A DNA stretch of 64,000 nucleotides, taken from Rhizobiales bacterium dw_265 (GTDB taxonomy: Bacteria > Pseudomonadota > Alphaproteobacteria > Micropepsales > Micropepsaceae). The notes under the pieces were generated by a model, which did no database searches, was not told where the DNA came from, and worked only from the letters and a program-made list of their open reading frames with translations. Location of the stretch: contig JAAVUU010000004.1 of assembly GCA_018449595.1 (NCBI GenBank), forward strand, positions 124,001 through 188,000, read 5' to 3'. Below, piece after piece: positions 54,358 through 64,000 of this stretch; the stretch's first letter is position 1; every line of letters starts with the position of its first letter. A program made the position numbers and the translations under genes.

Positions 54358-55223
54358 GCGCGGTTCCCCTTATCGGTTTTATTCTGATCGCACTGCTGGC
54401 GATTGGCTTCGCGGTGGTGCCGCTGCTGCGCATGAAAGAGAAGAAGGGCCGCGCCCTTCTGCTGGCCGCCATTGCCCTGTTCATGCTGGGGATCGGCGGC
54501 GGCACCTATTTCTTCCTGGGCCGCCCGCACCTGGCGCAGCGCGCCGCCCAGGGCCTGGGCACCCGCGAGGTCAACGGCCTGATCCCCATGCTGATCGCCC
54601 GGGTGCGCCAGCGGCCCAATGATGCCGAGGCCTGGCGCTACCTGGCCCAGGCCTATGTCGCCGCCCGGGATGCGCGCGACGCCGCCAAGGCCATGGCGAA
54701 AGTGATCGCGCTGACCGGCAAGGGCGACGGCGGCCTGGATTCCGCCTATGGCATGGCGCTGGCGCAGGATGCCGGGGCGGTGACGCCGCAGGCCGAGGCC
54801 GCCTTCGCCGATGCGCTGGCGGTCGATCCCCACGACGCGGCGGCCAGGTTCTATCTGGGCCTGGCCAGGCAGGAGCGCGGCGACCGCGCCGGCGCGGCGG
54901 CCTTGTGGAACAGCCTGCTGGCCGACACGCCCGCCGCCGCGCCGCTGCACCAGATGCTGGTGGACCGGCTGGCCATGCTGACCGCGCAGGCGGGCCCCGG
55001 CGCCGCGCCCAATCCCCAGGCCATGGTGGCGATGCTGGCGGCGCGGCTGAAAGCCGACCCCAATGACGCCCTGGGCTGGGTGCGGCTGATGCGGGCCTAT
55101 GCCGTGCTGGGCGAAACCGCCAAGGCCAAAGAGGCGCTGGCGACGGCGCGCAAGACCTTCAAGGACAATGCCGACGCCCAGACCGCCTTCGCCACCGCCG
55201 CCAAGGCGCTGAAGCTGGAATAG
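54354..55223 (+). CDS. CcmI/CycH-like TPR protein of cytochrome c maturation
   Basis: Resembles CcmI, which hands apocytochrome c to the haem ligation complex. It has two N-terminal membrane helices (LIGFILIALLAIGFAVVPLL and LLLAAIALFMLGIGGGTYFF) around a basic cytosolic loop, then TPR-like repeats (NDAEAWRYLAQAYVAARDAR, DPHDAAARFYLGLARQERGD, DPNDALGWVRLMRAYAVLGE). 289 residues. The start is TTG 54354, overlapping the trmJ stop; no other ccm genes are in view, so the CcmI call is moderately secure. A plain TPR membrane protein is the alternative. Confidence 0.72.
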   Translation: MSAVPLIGFILIALLAIGFAVVPLLRMKEKKGRALLLAAIALFMLGIGGGTYFFLGRPHLAQRAAQGLGTREVNGLIPMLIARVRQRPNDAEAWRYLAQAYVAARDARDAAKAMAKVIALTGKGDGGLDSAYGMALAQDAGAVTPQAEAAFADALAVDPHDAAARFYLGLARQERGDRAGAAALWNSLLADTPAAAPLHQMLVDRLAMLTAQAGPGAAPNPQAMVAMLAARLKADPNDALGWVRLMRAYAVLGETAKAKEALATARKTFKDNADAQTAFATAAKALKLE

Positions 55224-55973
55224 TCATTTCACCCGCTGCGGCGCGGCACCCAGTTCGCGGATCAGCGCCTCCAGCGCCTGGGCGGCGCGCTCCACCGCAT
55301 CGCCGTCGCGGCCACGGATCACCAACTGGGCTCCGAACGGCTGGGCGGCGCCTTCGCGATAGAAGGGATAGGAGCCAATGGCGACATCGGGATGGGCCTT
55401 CTGCAGCGCCGCCAGGCCGGCCGCGACAACGCCCTCCGGCACGGCGGCCTCCACCGTGATGCTTTGCACCGCCACGCCGCGCGGCAGCTGCGGCGCAATC
55501 GCCTCCAGCATGGCGCGCATCACCATCGGCACCCCGGCCATGACATAGACATTGCCGATCTGGAACCCCGGCGCGCCCGACACCGAATTGGCGATCAGGG
55601 CGGCGCCATGGGGAATACGGGCCATGCGCTTGCGGGCCTCGTTGAATTCGCCCGGCGGATAGCGCGCTTCCAGCAAGGCATAGGCCTCGGGGTGATAACC
55701 GATGCCAACATTGAAGGCGGCGGCCACCGCATCGGCGGTGATGTCGTCATGGGTGGGGCCAATGCCGCCGGTGGTGAAGACCAAATCATGCCGCGCGCGC
55801 AAGGCATTGAGGGCGGCGACGATCTCGCACCTGTCATCGGGCACCACCCGCGCCTCCTTCAGGTCGATGCCCAAAGCGGCCAGGAAACGGGCGATATGGT
55901 TGGTATTGGTGTCCTGGGTGCGGCCCGACAGGATTTCATCCCCGATCACCAAGACGGCGGCTGTGCTTGTCAT
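55224..55973 (-). CDS. CinA-like molybdopterin-binding (MoCF) domain protein
   Basis: A stand-alone MoaB/CinA N-terminal domain. AAVLVIGDEILSGRTQDTNT and HDLVFTTGGIGPTHDDITAD (GGxGPTxDD, the diagnostic motif) are present, followed by ANSVSGAPGFQIGNVYVMAG VP and a variable C-terminal ~100 residues ending in an Arg/Glu helix. 249 residues. There is no CinA C-terminal deamidase domain. Members can act as nicotinamide-nucleotide or ADP-ribose pyrophosphatases; the exact activity here is not shown. It abuts the convergent CcmI-like gene with no gap and diverges from map. Confidence 0.88.
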   Translation of the reverse strand: MTSTAAVLVIGDEILSGRTQDTNTNHIARFLAALGIDLKEARVVPDDRCEIVAALNALRARHDLVFTTGGIGPTHDDITADAVAAAFNVGIGYHPEAYALLEARYPPGEFNEARKRMARIPHGAALIANSVSGAPGFQIGNVYVMAGVPMVMRAMLEAIAPQLPRGVAVQSITVEAAVPEGVVAAGLAALQKAHPDVAIGSYPFYREGAAQPFGAQLVIRGRDGDAVERAAQALEALIRELGAAPQRVK

Positions 55974-56018
55974 AACTTCCTGTTTGGATTTGGTCGCCGG
56001 GACATTATATTGCCTGCG

Positions 56019-56852
56019 ATGACCATCGTACCCCAGTCCGAGATTTTCGAGGCGGCGCGCAAGGCCCATTTTGCCGTCACCGTCCACAACCCCGCCGATT
56101 TCGAGGGCATGCGCCGCGCCGGGCGGCTGGCCGCCGAGGTGCTGGATCTGCTGGTGCCGCTGGTAAAGCCGGGCGTCACCACCGCCGCGCTGGACAAGGT
56201 GGCGTATGATTACATCATCGCCCATGGCGCCATCCCGGCCTGCCTGGGCTATCGCGGCTATCGCCACACCGTCTGCACCAGCATCAATCACGTCGTCTGC
56301 CACGGCATTCCCGAAGACAAGGCGCTGCGCGACGGCGACATCGTGAACATCGACGTCACCGTCATCCTGGACGGCTGGCATGGCGACACCAGCCGCATGT
56401 ATCCGGTGGGTGACGTCAAGCTGAAGGCGGCGCGGCTGGTGGACATCACCTATGAATCCATGATGCGCGGCATCGCGGCGGTGAAGCCCGGCAACACCAC
56501 CGGCGATATCGGCCATGCCATCCAGAGCTATGCCGAGGGCCAGGAGCGTTGCGCCGTGGTGCGCGATTTCTGCGGCCACGGCCTGGGCAAGGTGTTCCAT
56601 GCCCTGCCCAACATCGTGCATTACGGCAAGCCCGGCCATGGCATCGCCCTCAAGCCCGGCATGTTCTTCACCATCGAGCCGATGATCAACCTGGGCGGCT
56701 ATGGCGTGAAGGTGCTGAGCGACGGCTGGACGGCGGTGACGCGCGACCGCTCGCTGTCGGCGCAATTCGAACATTCCGTGGGGGTCACCGAAGATGGGGT
56801 TGAAATCTTCACCCTCTCGCCAAAGGGGCTCGACAAGCCTCCCTATCTCTGA
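56019..56852 (+). CDS. map: Methionine aminopeptidase, type I
   Basis: Removes N-terminal Met, following peptide deformylase. Metal ligands are in [20 protein letters not shown] (two Asp), [20 protein letters not shown] (His), [14 protein letters not shown] (Glu) and [17 protein letters not shown] (Glu). [20 protein letters not shown] is the substrate His region. 277 residues. The N-terminus is extended by about 25 residues relative to E. coli Map. Divergent from the CinA-like gene with a 45-nt gap; radC follows. Confidence 0.96.
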   Translation: MTIVPQSEIFEAARKAHFAVTVHNPADFEGMRRAGRLAAEVLDLLVPLVKPGVTTAALDKVAYDYIIAHGAIPACLGYRGYRHTVCTSINHVVCHGIPEDKALRDGDIVNIDVTVILDGWHGDTSRMYPVGDVKLKAARLVDITYESMMRGIAAVKPGNTTGDIGHAIQSYAEGQERCAVVRDFCGHGLGKVFHALPNIVHYGKPGHGIALKPGMFFTIEPMINLGGYGVKVLSDGWTAVTRDRSLSAQFEHSVGVTEDGVEIFTLSPKGLDKPPYL

Positions 56853-56865
56853 CGGTGTTTCCGGG

Positions 56866-57582
56866 GTGGAAGACGCGGGTGCGTTCTTCGCGCCGCGCGC
56901 GGGCTCACATGACAATGGCACCGCCGGTCACCGCGAGCGGCTGCGCGAACGTTTCCTCAAGGGCGGCGCCGACGCCATGCCGGATTATGAACTGCTGGAA
57001 CTGACGCTGTTCGCCGCGATCCCAAGGCGGGATACCAAACCGCTGGCCAAGGCGCTGCTGGCCCGCTTCGGCAGTTTCGCCGAAGTCATCGCCGCGCCCC
57101 GCGCCCGGCTGATGGAAGTGAAAGGATGCGGCGAAGCAGTCGCCAGTCACCTCAAGATCGTCGAGGCCGCCGCCCACCGGCTGTCGAAAACCAAGGTGAT
57201 CGGCCGCCCGGCGCTGTCGTCCTGGGCGGCGCTGCTGGATTATTGCACCGCCGCCATGGCGCGCGAACCCAATGAAGCCTTCCGGGTGCTGTTCCTGGAC
57301 CGCAAGAACATCCTGATCGCCGATGAGGTGCAGAACCGGGGCACCATCGACCACACCCCCGTCTATCCGCGCGAGATCGTCAAGCGGGCGCTGGAACTGG
57401 GCGCCTCCAGCCTGATCCTGGTGCACAACCATCCCAGCGGCGATCCCACCCCCAGCCGCGCCGATATCGAAATGACGCGCGAAATCGCCTCCGCCGCCAG
57501 GGCGCTGCATATCGCGGTTCACGACCATCTGGTCATCGGCCGCGCCGGCCATGCCAGCTTCAAGAGCCTGGGACTTTTGTAA
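56866..57582 (+). CDS. radC: RadC/JAB-domain protein
   Basis: RadC family: an N-terminal helix-hairpin-helix region ([40 protein letters not shown]) and a JAB metalloprotease-like fold. The JAMM motif is complete in [20 protein letters not shown] (HxH-x7-S-x2-D). Its biological role is unsettled despite the name. The start is uncertain: GTG 56866 lies just past map, whereas ATG 56794 would overlap map by 59 nt and add 24 residues with no family resemblance. Confidence 0.88.
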   Translation: MEDAGAFFAPRAGSHDNGTAGHRERLRERFLKGGADAMPDYELLELTLFAAIPRRDTKPLAKALLARFGSFAEVIAAPRARLMEVKGCGEAVASHLKIVEAAAHRLSKTKVIGRPALSSWAALLDYCTAAMAREPNEAFRVLFLDRKNILIADEVQNRGTIDHTPVYPREIVKRALELGASSLILVHNHPSGDPTPSRADIEMTREIASAARALHIAVHDHLVIGRAGHASFKSLGLL

Positions 57583-57588
57583 CCATGG

Positions 57589-57614
57589 ATGGCCGGGTCA
57601 AGCCCGGCCATGAC
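57589..57614. repeat. Class A-like half element
   Basis: ATGGCCGGG-TCAA-GCCCGGCCATGAC is a single hairpin with the ATGGCC/GGCCATGAC ends of class A but GGGC inside. It sits between convergent radC and the AhpD-like gene. Confidence 0.65.
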
Positions 57615-57623
57615 AGAAGGGCT

Positions 57624-57935
57624 TTAGTCCACCAGGTGGGTGCCGTGGGTGATGGCCGCGCCCGCGCGCATGGCGGCGGCGATGAAGGTGGTTTCGGAGA
57701 TTTCCTGCGGCGTGGCTCCGGCCTTCGCCGCCTTCTCCTTGTGGATCATCAGGCAATAGGGGCATTGGGTGGTCAGGGCCACTGCCAGCGCCATCAGTTC
57801 CTTGTACTTGACCGGGATCGCGCCTTCGGCAAAGGCGGCATGGTCGAAGGCCAGGAAGGCCTTCCAGGCCCCGGGCGCGCCTTCGCCCAGCTTGGGCAAC
57901 TTCCTGATGTCTTCGGAATCATAGAGGTTGGACAT
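57624..57935 (-). CDS. Carboxymuconolactone decarboxylase/AhpD-like protein
   Basis: A 103-residue all-helical protein of the AhpD/CMD superfamily. It holds LTTQCPYCLMIHKEKAAKAG: the redox CxxC with a following His three residues on, typical of AhpD-like peroxidase reductants, not of the decarboxylases. ETTFIAAAMRAGAAITHG completes the pattern. No peroxiredoxin partner gene is in view. ATG 57935 is chosen; 17 upstream codons lack homology. Precedes no operon. Confidence 0.87.
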   Translation of the reverse strand: MSNLYDSEDIRKLPKLGEGAPGAWKAFLAFDHAAFAEGAIPVKYKELMALAVALTTQCPYCLMIHKEKAAKAGATPQEISETTFIAAAMRAGAAITHGTHLVD

Positions 57936-58048
57936 GCGCTGTTCCTTTGCGGAAATTTCCTTGAAATTAGCGTAAAACAGCGGCAAATCCAGCCTCTTTC
58001 ACCTGTCATCCATCCGCGCTAGAAGCGCCTGCAAAGAACAGGTGCCGC

Positions 58049-59353
58049 ATGATCCCCCGCTATGCCCGCGATCCGATGGTCGCCGTCTGGTCGCCAGAGA
58101 CCAAGTTCCGCATCTGGTTCGAGATCGAGGCCCATGCCACCGACGCGCTGGCGGCGCTGGGCGTGGTGCCCAAGGAAGCGGCGGCCAAGATCTGGGAAAT
58201 GGGCCGCGACGCCAGGTTCAACGTGGCGCGGATCGACGAGATCGAGCGCGAGGTCAAGCATGACGTGATCGCCTTCCTCACCCATCTGTCGGAGATCGTG
58301 GGGCCGGAAGCAAGGTTTGTTCATCAAGGAATGACGAGTTCCGACGTCCTCGACACCTGCCTGAACGTCCAGATGGTGCGCGCCGCCGATATATTGATCG
58401 CCGATGTCGAGGACCTTTTGACCGCGCTGAAGAAACGCGCCCTGGAATACAAGATGACGCCCACCATCGGGCGCAGCCACGGCATCCATGCCGAGCCCAC
58501 CACCTTCGGCGTCAAGCTGGCGACCTATTACGCCGAATTCGTCCGCGCCCGCCGCCGCCTGCTGACGGCCAAGGACGAAATCGCCACCTGCGCGATTTCG
58601 GGCGCCGTGGGCACCTTCGCCAATATCGATCCGCGCGTCGAAGAGCATGTCGCGGCGAAAATGGGCCTGCGGGTCGAGCCGGTCTCGACCCAGGTGATCC
58701 CGCGTGACCGCCATGCCGCCTATTTCGCGGCCCTGGGCGTGGTGGCTTCCTCGCTGGAGCGGCTTGCTGTTGAAATTCGCCATCTGCAGCGTACCGAAGT
58801 GCTGGAGGCCGAGGAATATTTCTCCCCCGGCCAGAAGGGCTCGTCGGCCATGCCGCACAAGCGCAACCCGGTGCTGACCGAGAACATCACCGGCCTGGCC
58901 CGCATGGTGAGGAGCTATGTCCTGCCCGCCATGGAGAATGTGGCGCTGTGGCATGAGCGCGACATCTCCCATTCCTCGGTCGAGCGCTATATCGGCCCCG
59001 ACGCCACCATCACGCTCGATTTCGCCCTGGCCCGCATGACCCAGGTGATCGAGAAGCTGCTGGTCTATCCCGAGCGGATGCAGAAGAACCTGGACCTCAC
59101 CCATGGCCTGGTCCACAGCCAGCGGGTGCTGCTGGCCCTGACCCAGGCGGGGCTGGCGCGTGAGGACAGCTACCGCCTGGTCCAGAAGAACGCCATGCGC
59201 GCCTGGAACGGCGAAGGCGATCTTCTGACCCTGCTCAAGGCCGACCCGGAAGTCGCCGGGGCGGTTCCCGCCGCCAGGCTGGAGGCCATGTTTGATCTTG
59301 GCTATCACCTCAAACAGGTGGACACGATCTTTGCCCGGGTGTTCGGAAAATAA
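58049..59353 (+). CDS. purB: Adenylosuccinate lyase
   Basis: PurB acts twice in purine synthesis, on SAICAR and on adenylosuccinate. Fumarase-superfamily signature GQKGSSAMPHKRNPVLTENI is complete. MIPRYARDPMVAVWSPETKF opens it, with FVHQGMTSSDVLDTCLNVQM and TPTIGRSHGIHAEPTTFGVK (catalytic His) following. 434 residues. It leads the local purine run; purC follows 144 nt later, with no other gene in the gap. Confidence 0.96.
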   Translation: MIPRYARDPMVAVWSPETKFRIWFEIEAHATDALAALGVVPKEAAAKIWEMGRDARFNVARIDEIEREVKHDVIAFLTHLSEIVGPEARFVHQGMTSSDVLDTCLNVQMVRAADILIADVEDLLTALKKRALEYKMTPTIGRSHGIHAEPTTFGVKLATYYAEFVRARRRLLTAKDEIATCAISGAVGTFANIDPRVEEHVAAKMGLRVEPVSTQVIPRDRHAAYFAALGVVASSLERLAVEIRHLQRTEVLEAEEYFSPGQKGSSAMPHKRNPVLTENITGLARMVRSYVLPAMENVALWHERDISHSSVERYIGPDATITLDFALARMTQVIEKLLVYPERMQKNLDLTHGLVHSQRVLLALTQAGLAREDSYRLVQKNAMRAWNGEGDLLTLLKADPEVAGAVPAARLEAMFDLGYHLKQVDTIFARVFGK

Positions 59354-59497
59354 GCCATTGAAATTGCTTATGTTCCCCAGCGCCTGTGGACGGGAACCTG
59401 TCATGCGCCCATGCCGCGGCGGGAATCATTGCGGCGGGGGCCCCGCGTCCCTAAATTGCGGGCTTAACGGGCCAAAAGCCTATGAAGGAATACGCCC

Positions 59498-60262
<765 letters not shown>

Positions 60263-60281
60263 TTGTCATTCACACGTGACT

Positions 60282-60310
60282 GTCATTCCCGCGAAAGCGG
60301 GAATCCAGCT
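60282..60310. repeat. Class B half element in the purC-purS gap
   Basis: GTCATTCCCGCGAAAGCGGG followed by AATCCAGCT, a single hairpin. It lies 20 nt after the purC stop and 12 nt before the purS ATG, and could modulate expression between the two. Confidence 0.78.
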
Positions 60311-60322
60311 TTAGAAAAAGAC

Positions 60323-60562
60323 ATGAAAGCTCGCGTCTTCATCACCCTGAAAAACGGCGTCCTGGACCCCCAGGGCAAGGCCATCGGCCATGCCCTGAAC
60401 GGGCTGGGCTTCGGCAGCGTCGGTGAAGTGCGCCAGGGCAAGGTGATAGACTTGGAACTGTCGGGCAGCGACGCGGAAGCAGCCAAAGCCGACATCAAGG
60501 CGATGTGCGAAAAGCTGCTCGCCAACACCGTGATTGAAAAGTACGAGATCGAGTTGAAATAG
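60323..60562 (+). CDS. purS: FGAM synthase subunit PurS
   Basis: PurS bridges PurQ and PurL in the three-part FGAM synthase. The 79-residue protein has KARVFITLKNGVLDPQGKAI, GHALNGLGFGSVGEVRQGKV then LANTVIEKYEIEL, matching the family end to end. GAAAAAGAC precedes the ATG. A full class A repeat separates it from purQ. Confidence 0.95.
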   Translation: MKARVFITLKNGVLDPQGKAIGHALNGLGFGSVGEVRQGKVIDLELSGSDAEAAKADIKAMCEKLLANTVIEKYEIELK

Positions 60563-60569
60563 CCCTGGT

Positions 60570-60717
60570 GTCATGGCCCGCCGGGTCGGTAGCGACCGCG
60601 TACCGACGGGCCCCCCAGGCAGGCGTGGAACGCAGCGGCCGAAGAATGAAATATCGCACCGAATCTGTTGAAACCGGCGCGCTATCACCTGGGTGGCCCG
60701 CATTTGCGGGCCATGAC
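60570..60717. repeat. Class A palindromic intergenic element, long form (inverted copy)
   Basis: Read on the minus strand it starts GTCATGGCCCGCAAATGCGG, then GCCACCCAGGTGATAGCGCC, and ends GGCGGGCCATGACA. Its start and middle resemble 13701-13863, including a GATATT-C-TTC block, so the two are full copies of one ~150-165 bp element. It sits inside the purS-purQ run. Confidence 0.82.
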
Positions 60718-60734
60718 AATTTGGGAGTTGTCGC

Positions 60735-61397
60735 GTGAAATCCGCCGTCATCGTCTTTCCCGCCGCCAACTGCGACCGCGACGCCCAGACGGCGCTGACC
60801 CAGATGACCGGCAAGGCGCCGCACATGGTCTGGCACCAGGACAGCGAGCTGCCCGATGTGGACCTGGTGGTGCTGCCGGGCGGTTTCTCCTATGGCGACT
60901 ATCTGCGCTGCGGCGCCATGGCCAACCAGTCCAACATCATGGGCGCCATCAAGACCCATGCCGACAAGGGCGGTGCCGTGCTGGGCATCTGCAACGGCTT
61001 CCAGGTGCTGACAGAAGCGGGCCTGCTGCCCGGCGCGCTGATGCGCAATGCGGGGCTGAAATTCCTCTGCAAGCCGGTGGCGCTGACGGTGGAGGAAACC
61101 CAGTCCTCCTTCACCCGCAAGTACGACAAGGGCCAGGAAATCCATATTCCCATCGCCCATGGCGAAGGCAATTACTATGCCGACGAAAACACCCTGGACC
61201 GGCTGGAAGGCGAAGGCCGGGTGGTGTTCCGCTATCGCGACAATCCCAATGGCTCGGCCCGCGATATCGCCGGCATCCTCAACGAAAAGCGCAATGTGCT
61301 GGGCCTGATGCCCCATCCCGAGCGGGTGGTGGACGATGCGCTGGGCGGCATCGATGGCCGCGGCATTTTCCAGAGCCTGATCGAAGCCCTGTCATGA
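60735..61397 (+). CDS. purQ: FGAM synthase glutaminase subunit PurQ
   Basis: Supplies ammonia to PurL. The amidotransferase triad is in [20 protein letters not shown] (Cys) and [12 protein letters not shown] (His, Glu). [20 protein letters not shown] is the oxyanion region. 220 residues. It uses a GTG start preceded by GGGAG; its TGA overlaps purL (ATGA), so stoichiometry with PurL is set by coupling. Confidence 0.97.
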   Translation: MKSAVIVFPAANCDRDAQTALTQMTGKAPHMVWHQDSELPDVDLVVLPGGFSYGDYLRCGAMANQSNIMGAIKTHADKGGAVLGICNGFQVLTEAGLLPGALMRNAGLKFLCKPVALTVEETQSSFTRKYDKGQEIHIPIAHGEGNYYADENTLDRLEGEGRVVFRYRDNPNGSARDIAGILNEKRNVLGLMPHPERVVDDALGGIDGRGIFQSLIEALS

Positions 61398-63613
61398 CAA
61401 AAATAACGCCGGAACTCGTCAAGGAGCATGGGCTCTCTGACAGCGAATACGCGAAGATTCTCGGCCTGATGGGCCGCGAGCCCAGCTTCGTGGAACTGGG
61501 CATCTTCAGCGTGATGTGGTCGGAGCATTGTTCCTACAAATCCACCCGCTTCCATCTGAAGAAGCTGCCCACGAAAGCGCCCTGGGTGATCCAGGGCCCC
61601 GGCGAGAATGCCGGCGTGATCGACATCGGCGATGGCGACGCCTGCATCTTCAAGATGGAATCCCACAACCATCCCAGCTTCATCGAGCCCTATCAGGGCG
61701 CGGCGACCGGCGTGGGCGGCATCATGCGCGATGTCTTCACCATGGGCGCGCGCCCCATCGCCATGATGAACGCCCTGCGCTTCGGCGAGCCGTCGCATCC
61801 CAAGACCCGGCACCTGGTCAACGGCGTGGTGCATGGCATCGGCGGTTACGGCAACTGCATGGGCGTGCCCACGGTGGGCGGCGAGGTCAATTTCCACCGC
61901 AGCTACAACGGCAATATCCTGGTCAATGCCATGTGCGTCGGCCTGGCGCGGCAGGACAAGATTTTCCTGTCGGCCGCCAAGGGCGCGGGCAATCCGGTGG
62001 TCTATGTCGGTTCCAAGACCGGGCGCGACGGCATCCATGGCGCCACCATGGCGTCGGCGGAATTCGACGATGCCAGCGAAGAAAAGCGGCCCACGGTGCA
62101 GGTCGGCGATCCCTTCACCGAAAAACTGCTGCTGGAAGCCTGTCTGGAACTGATGGCGACCGACGCCATCATCGCCATTCAAGACATGGGCGCGGCGGGT
62201 CTTACGTCTTCGTCCGCCGAAATGGGCGACAAGGGCGGCTCGGGCATCGAACTCGACCTCGACAAGGTGCCCCAGCGCGAAGCCAACATGACGGCCTATG
62301 AGATGATGCTGTCGGAAAGCCAGGAGCGCATGCTGGCGGTCTTGAAGCCCGGCCGCGAGGCCGAGGCCGAAGCCATTTTCCGCAAATGGGAACTGGATTT
62401 CGCCGTCATCGGCATCACCACCGACACCAGCCGTCTGGTTGTGAAGCACCAGGGCAAGACCGTCGCCGACATGCCGATCACCGCTTTGTCCGACGAAGCG
62501 CCGGTCTATGAGCGGCCTTTTGCCGAGCGCAAACCGAAGGCGGGCGATGTTGCCTATGACACATCCAAACCCGTGCTGGCCTCGCTCAAGACCATCCTGG
62601 CCTCGCCCGACATGGCCTCGCGCCGCTGGGTGTGGGAGCAATATGACCACACCGTCATGGCCGACACGGTGCAGGTGCCGGGCGGCGACGCCGCCGTGGT
62701 GCGGGTGCATGGCACCAAAAAGGGCCTGGCCATCACCACCGACGTCACCCCGCGCTATTGCCGCCCCGACCCGTTCGAGGGCGGCAAGCAGGCGGTGGCC
62801 GAGGCGTACCGCAACATCACCGCCGTCGGCGCGCTGCCGCTGGCCGTCACCGACAATCTCAATTACGGCAATCCGCAGAAGCCCGAGATCATGTGGGAGA
62901 TCGTGGCCGGCATCGAGGGCATCGGCGCGGCCTGCCGGGCGCTGGATTTCCCGGTGATCGGCGGCAACTGCTCGCTGTACAACGAGACCAATGGCGAAGG
63001 CATCCTGCCCACCCCCGCCATCGGCGGCGTGGGCCTGATGGCCGATGTGTCGAAGATGGCGACGGTGGCCTTCAAGCGCAGCGATGACGTTGTGATCGTG
63101 ATCGGCAAAACTTCTGGTGGTTCAGGGGGCGGCCATCTGGGCCAGTCCATTTATCTGCGCGAGATCGAAAGCCGCGAGGAAGGCGGCGCGCCGCCGGTGG
63201 ATTTGGGCCTTGAGAAGAAGCATGGCGATTTCGTGCGCGGCCTGATCGAGCAGGGCCGGGTGGACACGGTGCATGATGTGTCGGACGGCGGACTTCTTGT
63301 GGCGTTGGCTGAGATGGCAATGCCTAGGGGCATCGGCGCCTCGGTGGGGCTGGCCGGATTGCCCGACGCCATCCCCTTCTGGTTCGGTGAGGACCAGGGC
63401 CGCTATGTCATCGCCGCGCCGTTTGCGGAAGCCGAAACGATCATGGCCGAAGCCCGCGCCGCCACTATTGCGGTGGCCGAACTGGGCAGGACCGGCGGCG
63501 ACGCCTTGAGCCTGGACGACAAGAGCAGCGTGAAGATCGCGGCCCTGAAAGACGGTTTTGAAAACTGGTTCCCCGCCTTCATGTCGGGCGAAGAGATTCC
63601 GGTTACGAATTAG
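61394..63613 (+). CDS. purL: FGAM synthase large subunit PurL
   Basis: ATP-dependent amidation of FGAR. The 739-residue small-type PurL works with PurS and PurQ. Motifs include [63 protein letters not shown] and [20 protein letters not shown]. The frame extends upstream over purQ, but the start overlaps the purQ stop. bolA follows 10 nt after. Confidence 0.97.
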   Translation: MTKITPELVKEHGLSDSEYAKILGLMGREPSFVELGIFSVMWSEHCSYKSTRFHLKKLPTKAPWVIQGPGENAGVIDIGDGDACIFKMESHNHPSFIEPYQGAATGVGGIMRDVFTMGARPIAMMNALRFGEPSHPKTRHLVNGVVHGIGGYGNCMGVPTVGGEVNFHRSYNGNILVNAMCVGLARQDKIFLSAAKGAGNPVVYVGSKTGRDGIHGATMASAEFDDASEEKRPTVQVGDPFTEKLLLEACLELMATDAIIAIQDMGAAGLTSSSAEMGDKGGSGIELDLDKVPQREANMTAYEMMLSESQERMLAVLKPGREAEAEAIFRKWELDFAVIGITTDTSRLVVKHQGKTVADMPITALSDEAPVYERPFAERKPKAGDVAYDTSKPVLASLKTILASPDMASRRWVWEQYDHTVMADTVQVPGGDAAVVRVHGTKKGLAITTDVTPRYCRPDPFEGGKQAVAEAYRNITAVGALPLAVTDNLNYGNPQKPEIMWEIVAGIEGIGAACRALDFPVIGGNCSLYNETNGEGILPTPAIGGVGLMADVSKMATVAFKRSDDVVIVIGKTSGGSGGGHLGQSIYLREIESREEGGAPPVDLGLEKKHGDFVRGLIEQGRVDTVHDVSDGGLLVALAEMAMPRGIGASVGLAGLPDAIPFWFGEDQGRYVIAAPFAEAETIMAEARAATIAVAELGRTGGDALSLDDKSSVKIAALKDGFENWFPAFMSGEEIPVTN

Positions 63614-63623
63614 GAGTGGCCCC

Positions 63624-63857
63624 ATGGGCATGAAAGCCAGCGAACTCGAAGCCTTCATCAGGCACGCCTTTCCCGACGCCGATGTCGAATTGAAAGATCT
63701 GGCCGGCGACGACAATCATTGGGCCGCCACCATCCGCTCGTCCGCCTTCACCGGCATGAGCCGCGTCGCCCAGCACCAGCTGGTCTATGCCGCGCTCAAG
63801 GGCAACATGGGCGGGGTGCTGCACGCCCTGCAGCTGCAGACCATTCCCAAGGGCTGA
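63624..63857 (+). CDS. BolA-family protein
   Basis: A BolA/IbaG-type protein thought to partner monothiol glutaredoxins in iron-sulphur handling. The 77-residue product has KASELEAFIRHAFPDADVEL, DDNHWAATIRSSAFTGMSRV and AQHQLVYAALKGNMGGVLHA LQ, the family fold with its conserved HxxVYxxL segment. AGGAG precedes ATG 63624; a second ATG at 63630 is possible. It is probably in the purQ-purL transcript. A glutaredoxin gene was not found before the window ends. Confidence 0.92.
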   Translation: MGMKASELEAFIRHAFPDADVELKDLAGDDNHWAATIRSSAFTGMSRVAQHQLVYAALKGNMGGVLHALQLQTIPKG

Positions 63858-63866
63858 TCCTCCTTG

Positions 63867-63894
63867 TCATGGCCCGCAAAAGCGGGCCGTGACA
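63867..63894. repeat. Class A half element after bolA
   Basis: GTCATGGCCCGC-AAAA-GCGGGCCGTGAC, a single hairpin, 9 nt after the bolA stop and 8 nt before the convergent partial gene. It may act as their shared 3' end. Confidence 0.78.
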
Positions 63895-63901
63895 ATAGGG
63901 C

Positions 63902-64000
63902 TTAAATCAAATCCCCCCAGCCCCGCTTGCGCACGCGGCGGTAGGCGTCCTTGTCGCGCGCGGCCACGAATTGTGCGCGCAAGCCGTTCTCATCGCACAG
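63902..64000 (-). CDS. Unidentified protein, C-terminal fragment
   Basis: The last 32 residues of a minus-strand gene that begins beyond the right edge. The visible end reads GLRAQFVAARDKDAYRRVRK, then RGWGDLI and a TAA. The basic, Arg-rich tail is not enough to name a family. It is convergent with bolA. Confidence 0.5.
   Translation of the reverse strand: MCDENGLRAQFVAARDKDAYRRVRKRGWGDLI

Noticed and set aside
60263..60322. Earlier purS start at 60263
   Set aside because: The extension would be encoded by the class B repeat; PurS homology begins at MKARVFITLKNG.

Overview
The window is GC-rich, gene-dense chromosomal DNA from a flagellated alphaproteobacterium. The evidence is the set of lineage-restricted genes: ctrA, cckA, sciP (DUF1153), a DUF1013/TrcR-type regulator, flbD, and the DUF1465, DUF1192 and COQ9 families. 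Flagellar genes also follow the Caulobacter-type order fliF-fliG-flbE-fliN-flbD. The genus cannot be fixed from the sequence alone. No phage, IS element, CRISPR array, rRNA or tRNA was seen.

Layout. (1) 1-16.2 kb: flagellar block with partial flgK (minus, behind a good sigma54 promoter), fliK-flgD-flgE, sciP, fliF-fliG-flbE-fliN-flbD, flhA and a reduced flhF-like gene, then a DoxX gene and fliI-fliJ on the minus strand. (2) 16.2-17.3 kb: ctrA with a TTAA-rich, GANTC-containing upstream region and a strong terminator. (3) 17.3-30.5 kb: mixed housekeeping: a paraoxonase-like propeller coupled to an ABC exporter, rpmE, DUF1465/DUF1192, a quinone oxidoreductase, the DUF1013 regulator, a DedA-like protein, an internally deleted MFS transporter, ubiX with two YdcH-type small proteins, alaS and recA. 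(4) 30.6-35.6 kb: a small accessory patch with a PEBP protein, two exported aldose-1-epimerase homologues, a GGCT-like protein, an exported HpcH/HpaI aldolase and a lipoprotein. (5) 35.7-42.7 kb: cckA and a second flagellar block (flhB-fliR-fliQ-fliE-flgC-flgB on minus, fliO-fliP on plus), whose divergent promoter holds two perfect CtrA boxes. (6) 42.7-64 kb: tannase-family esterase, DmeF-type efflux pump, rpsU, def, coq9, asd, purK-purE, a diguanylate cyclase, HpnL-like protein, icd, trmJ-ccmI, a CinA-like domain, map, radC, an AhpD-like protein and the purine run purB-purC-purS-purQ-purL-bolA.

How it fits together. Five regulators of the alphaproteobacterial cell cycle and flagellar hierarchy (FlbD, SciP, CtrA, the DUF1013 protein, CckA) lie within 33 kb, interleaved with the early flagellar genes they are known to control elsewhere. 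The visible cis sites agree with that hierarchy: CtrA boxes at flgB/fliO and, less perfectly, at fliF, and a sigma54 site at the late gene flgK.

The most distinctive non-coding feature is a set of at least 13 intergenic palindromic elements in four sequence classes. The longer ones share a two-hairpin inverted layout. A 36-bp tandem repeat fills the flgC-flgB spacer. I found no wholly new multigene system. The best leads are the repeat families, the shrunken FlhF-like GTPase, the internally deleted transporter, the mutarotase homologue lacking a catalytic histidine and the exported aldolase.
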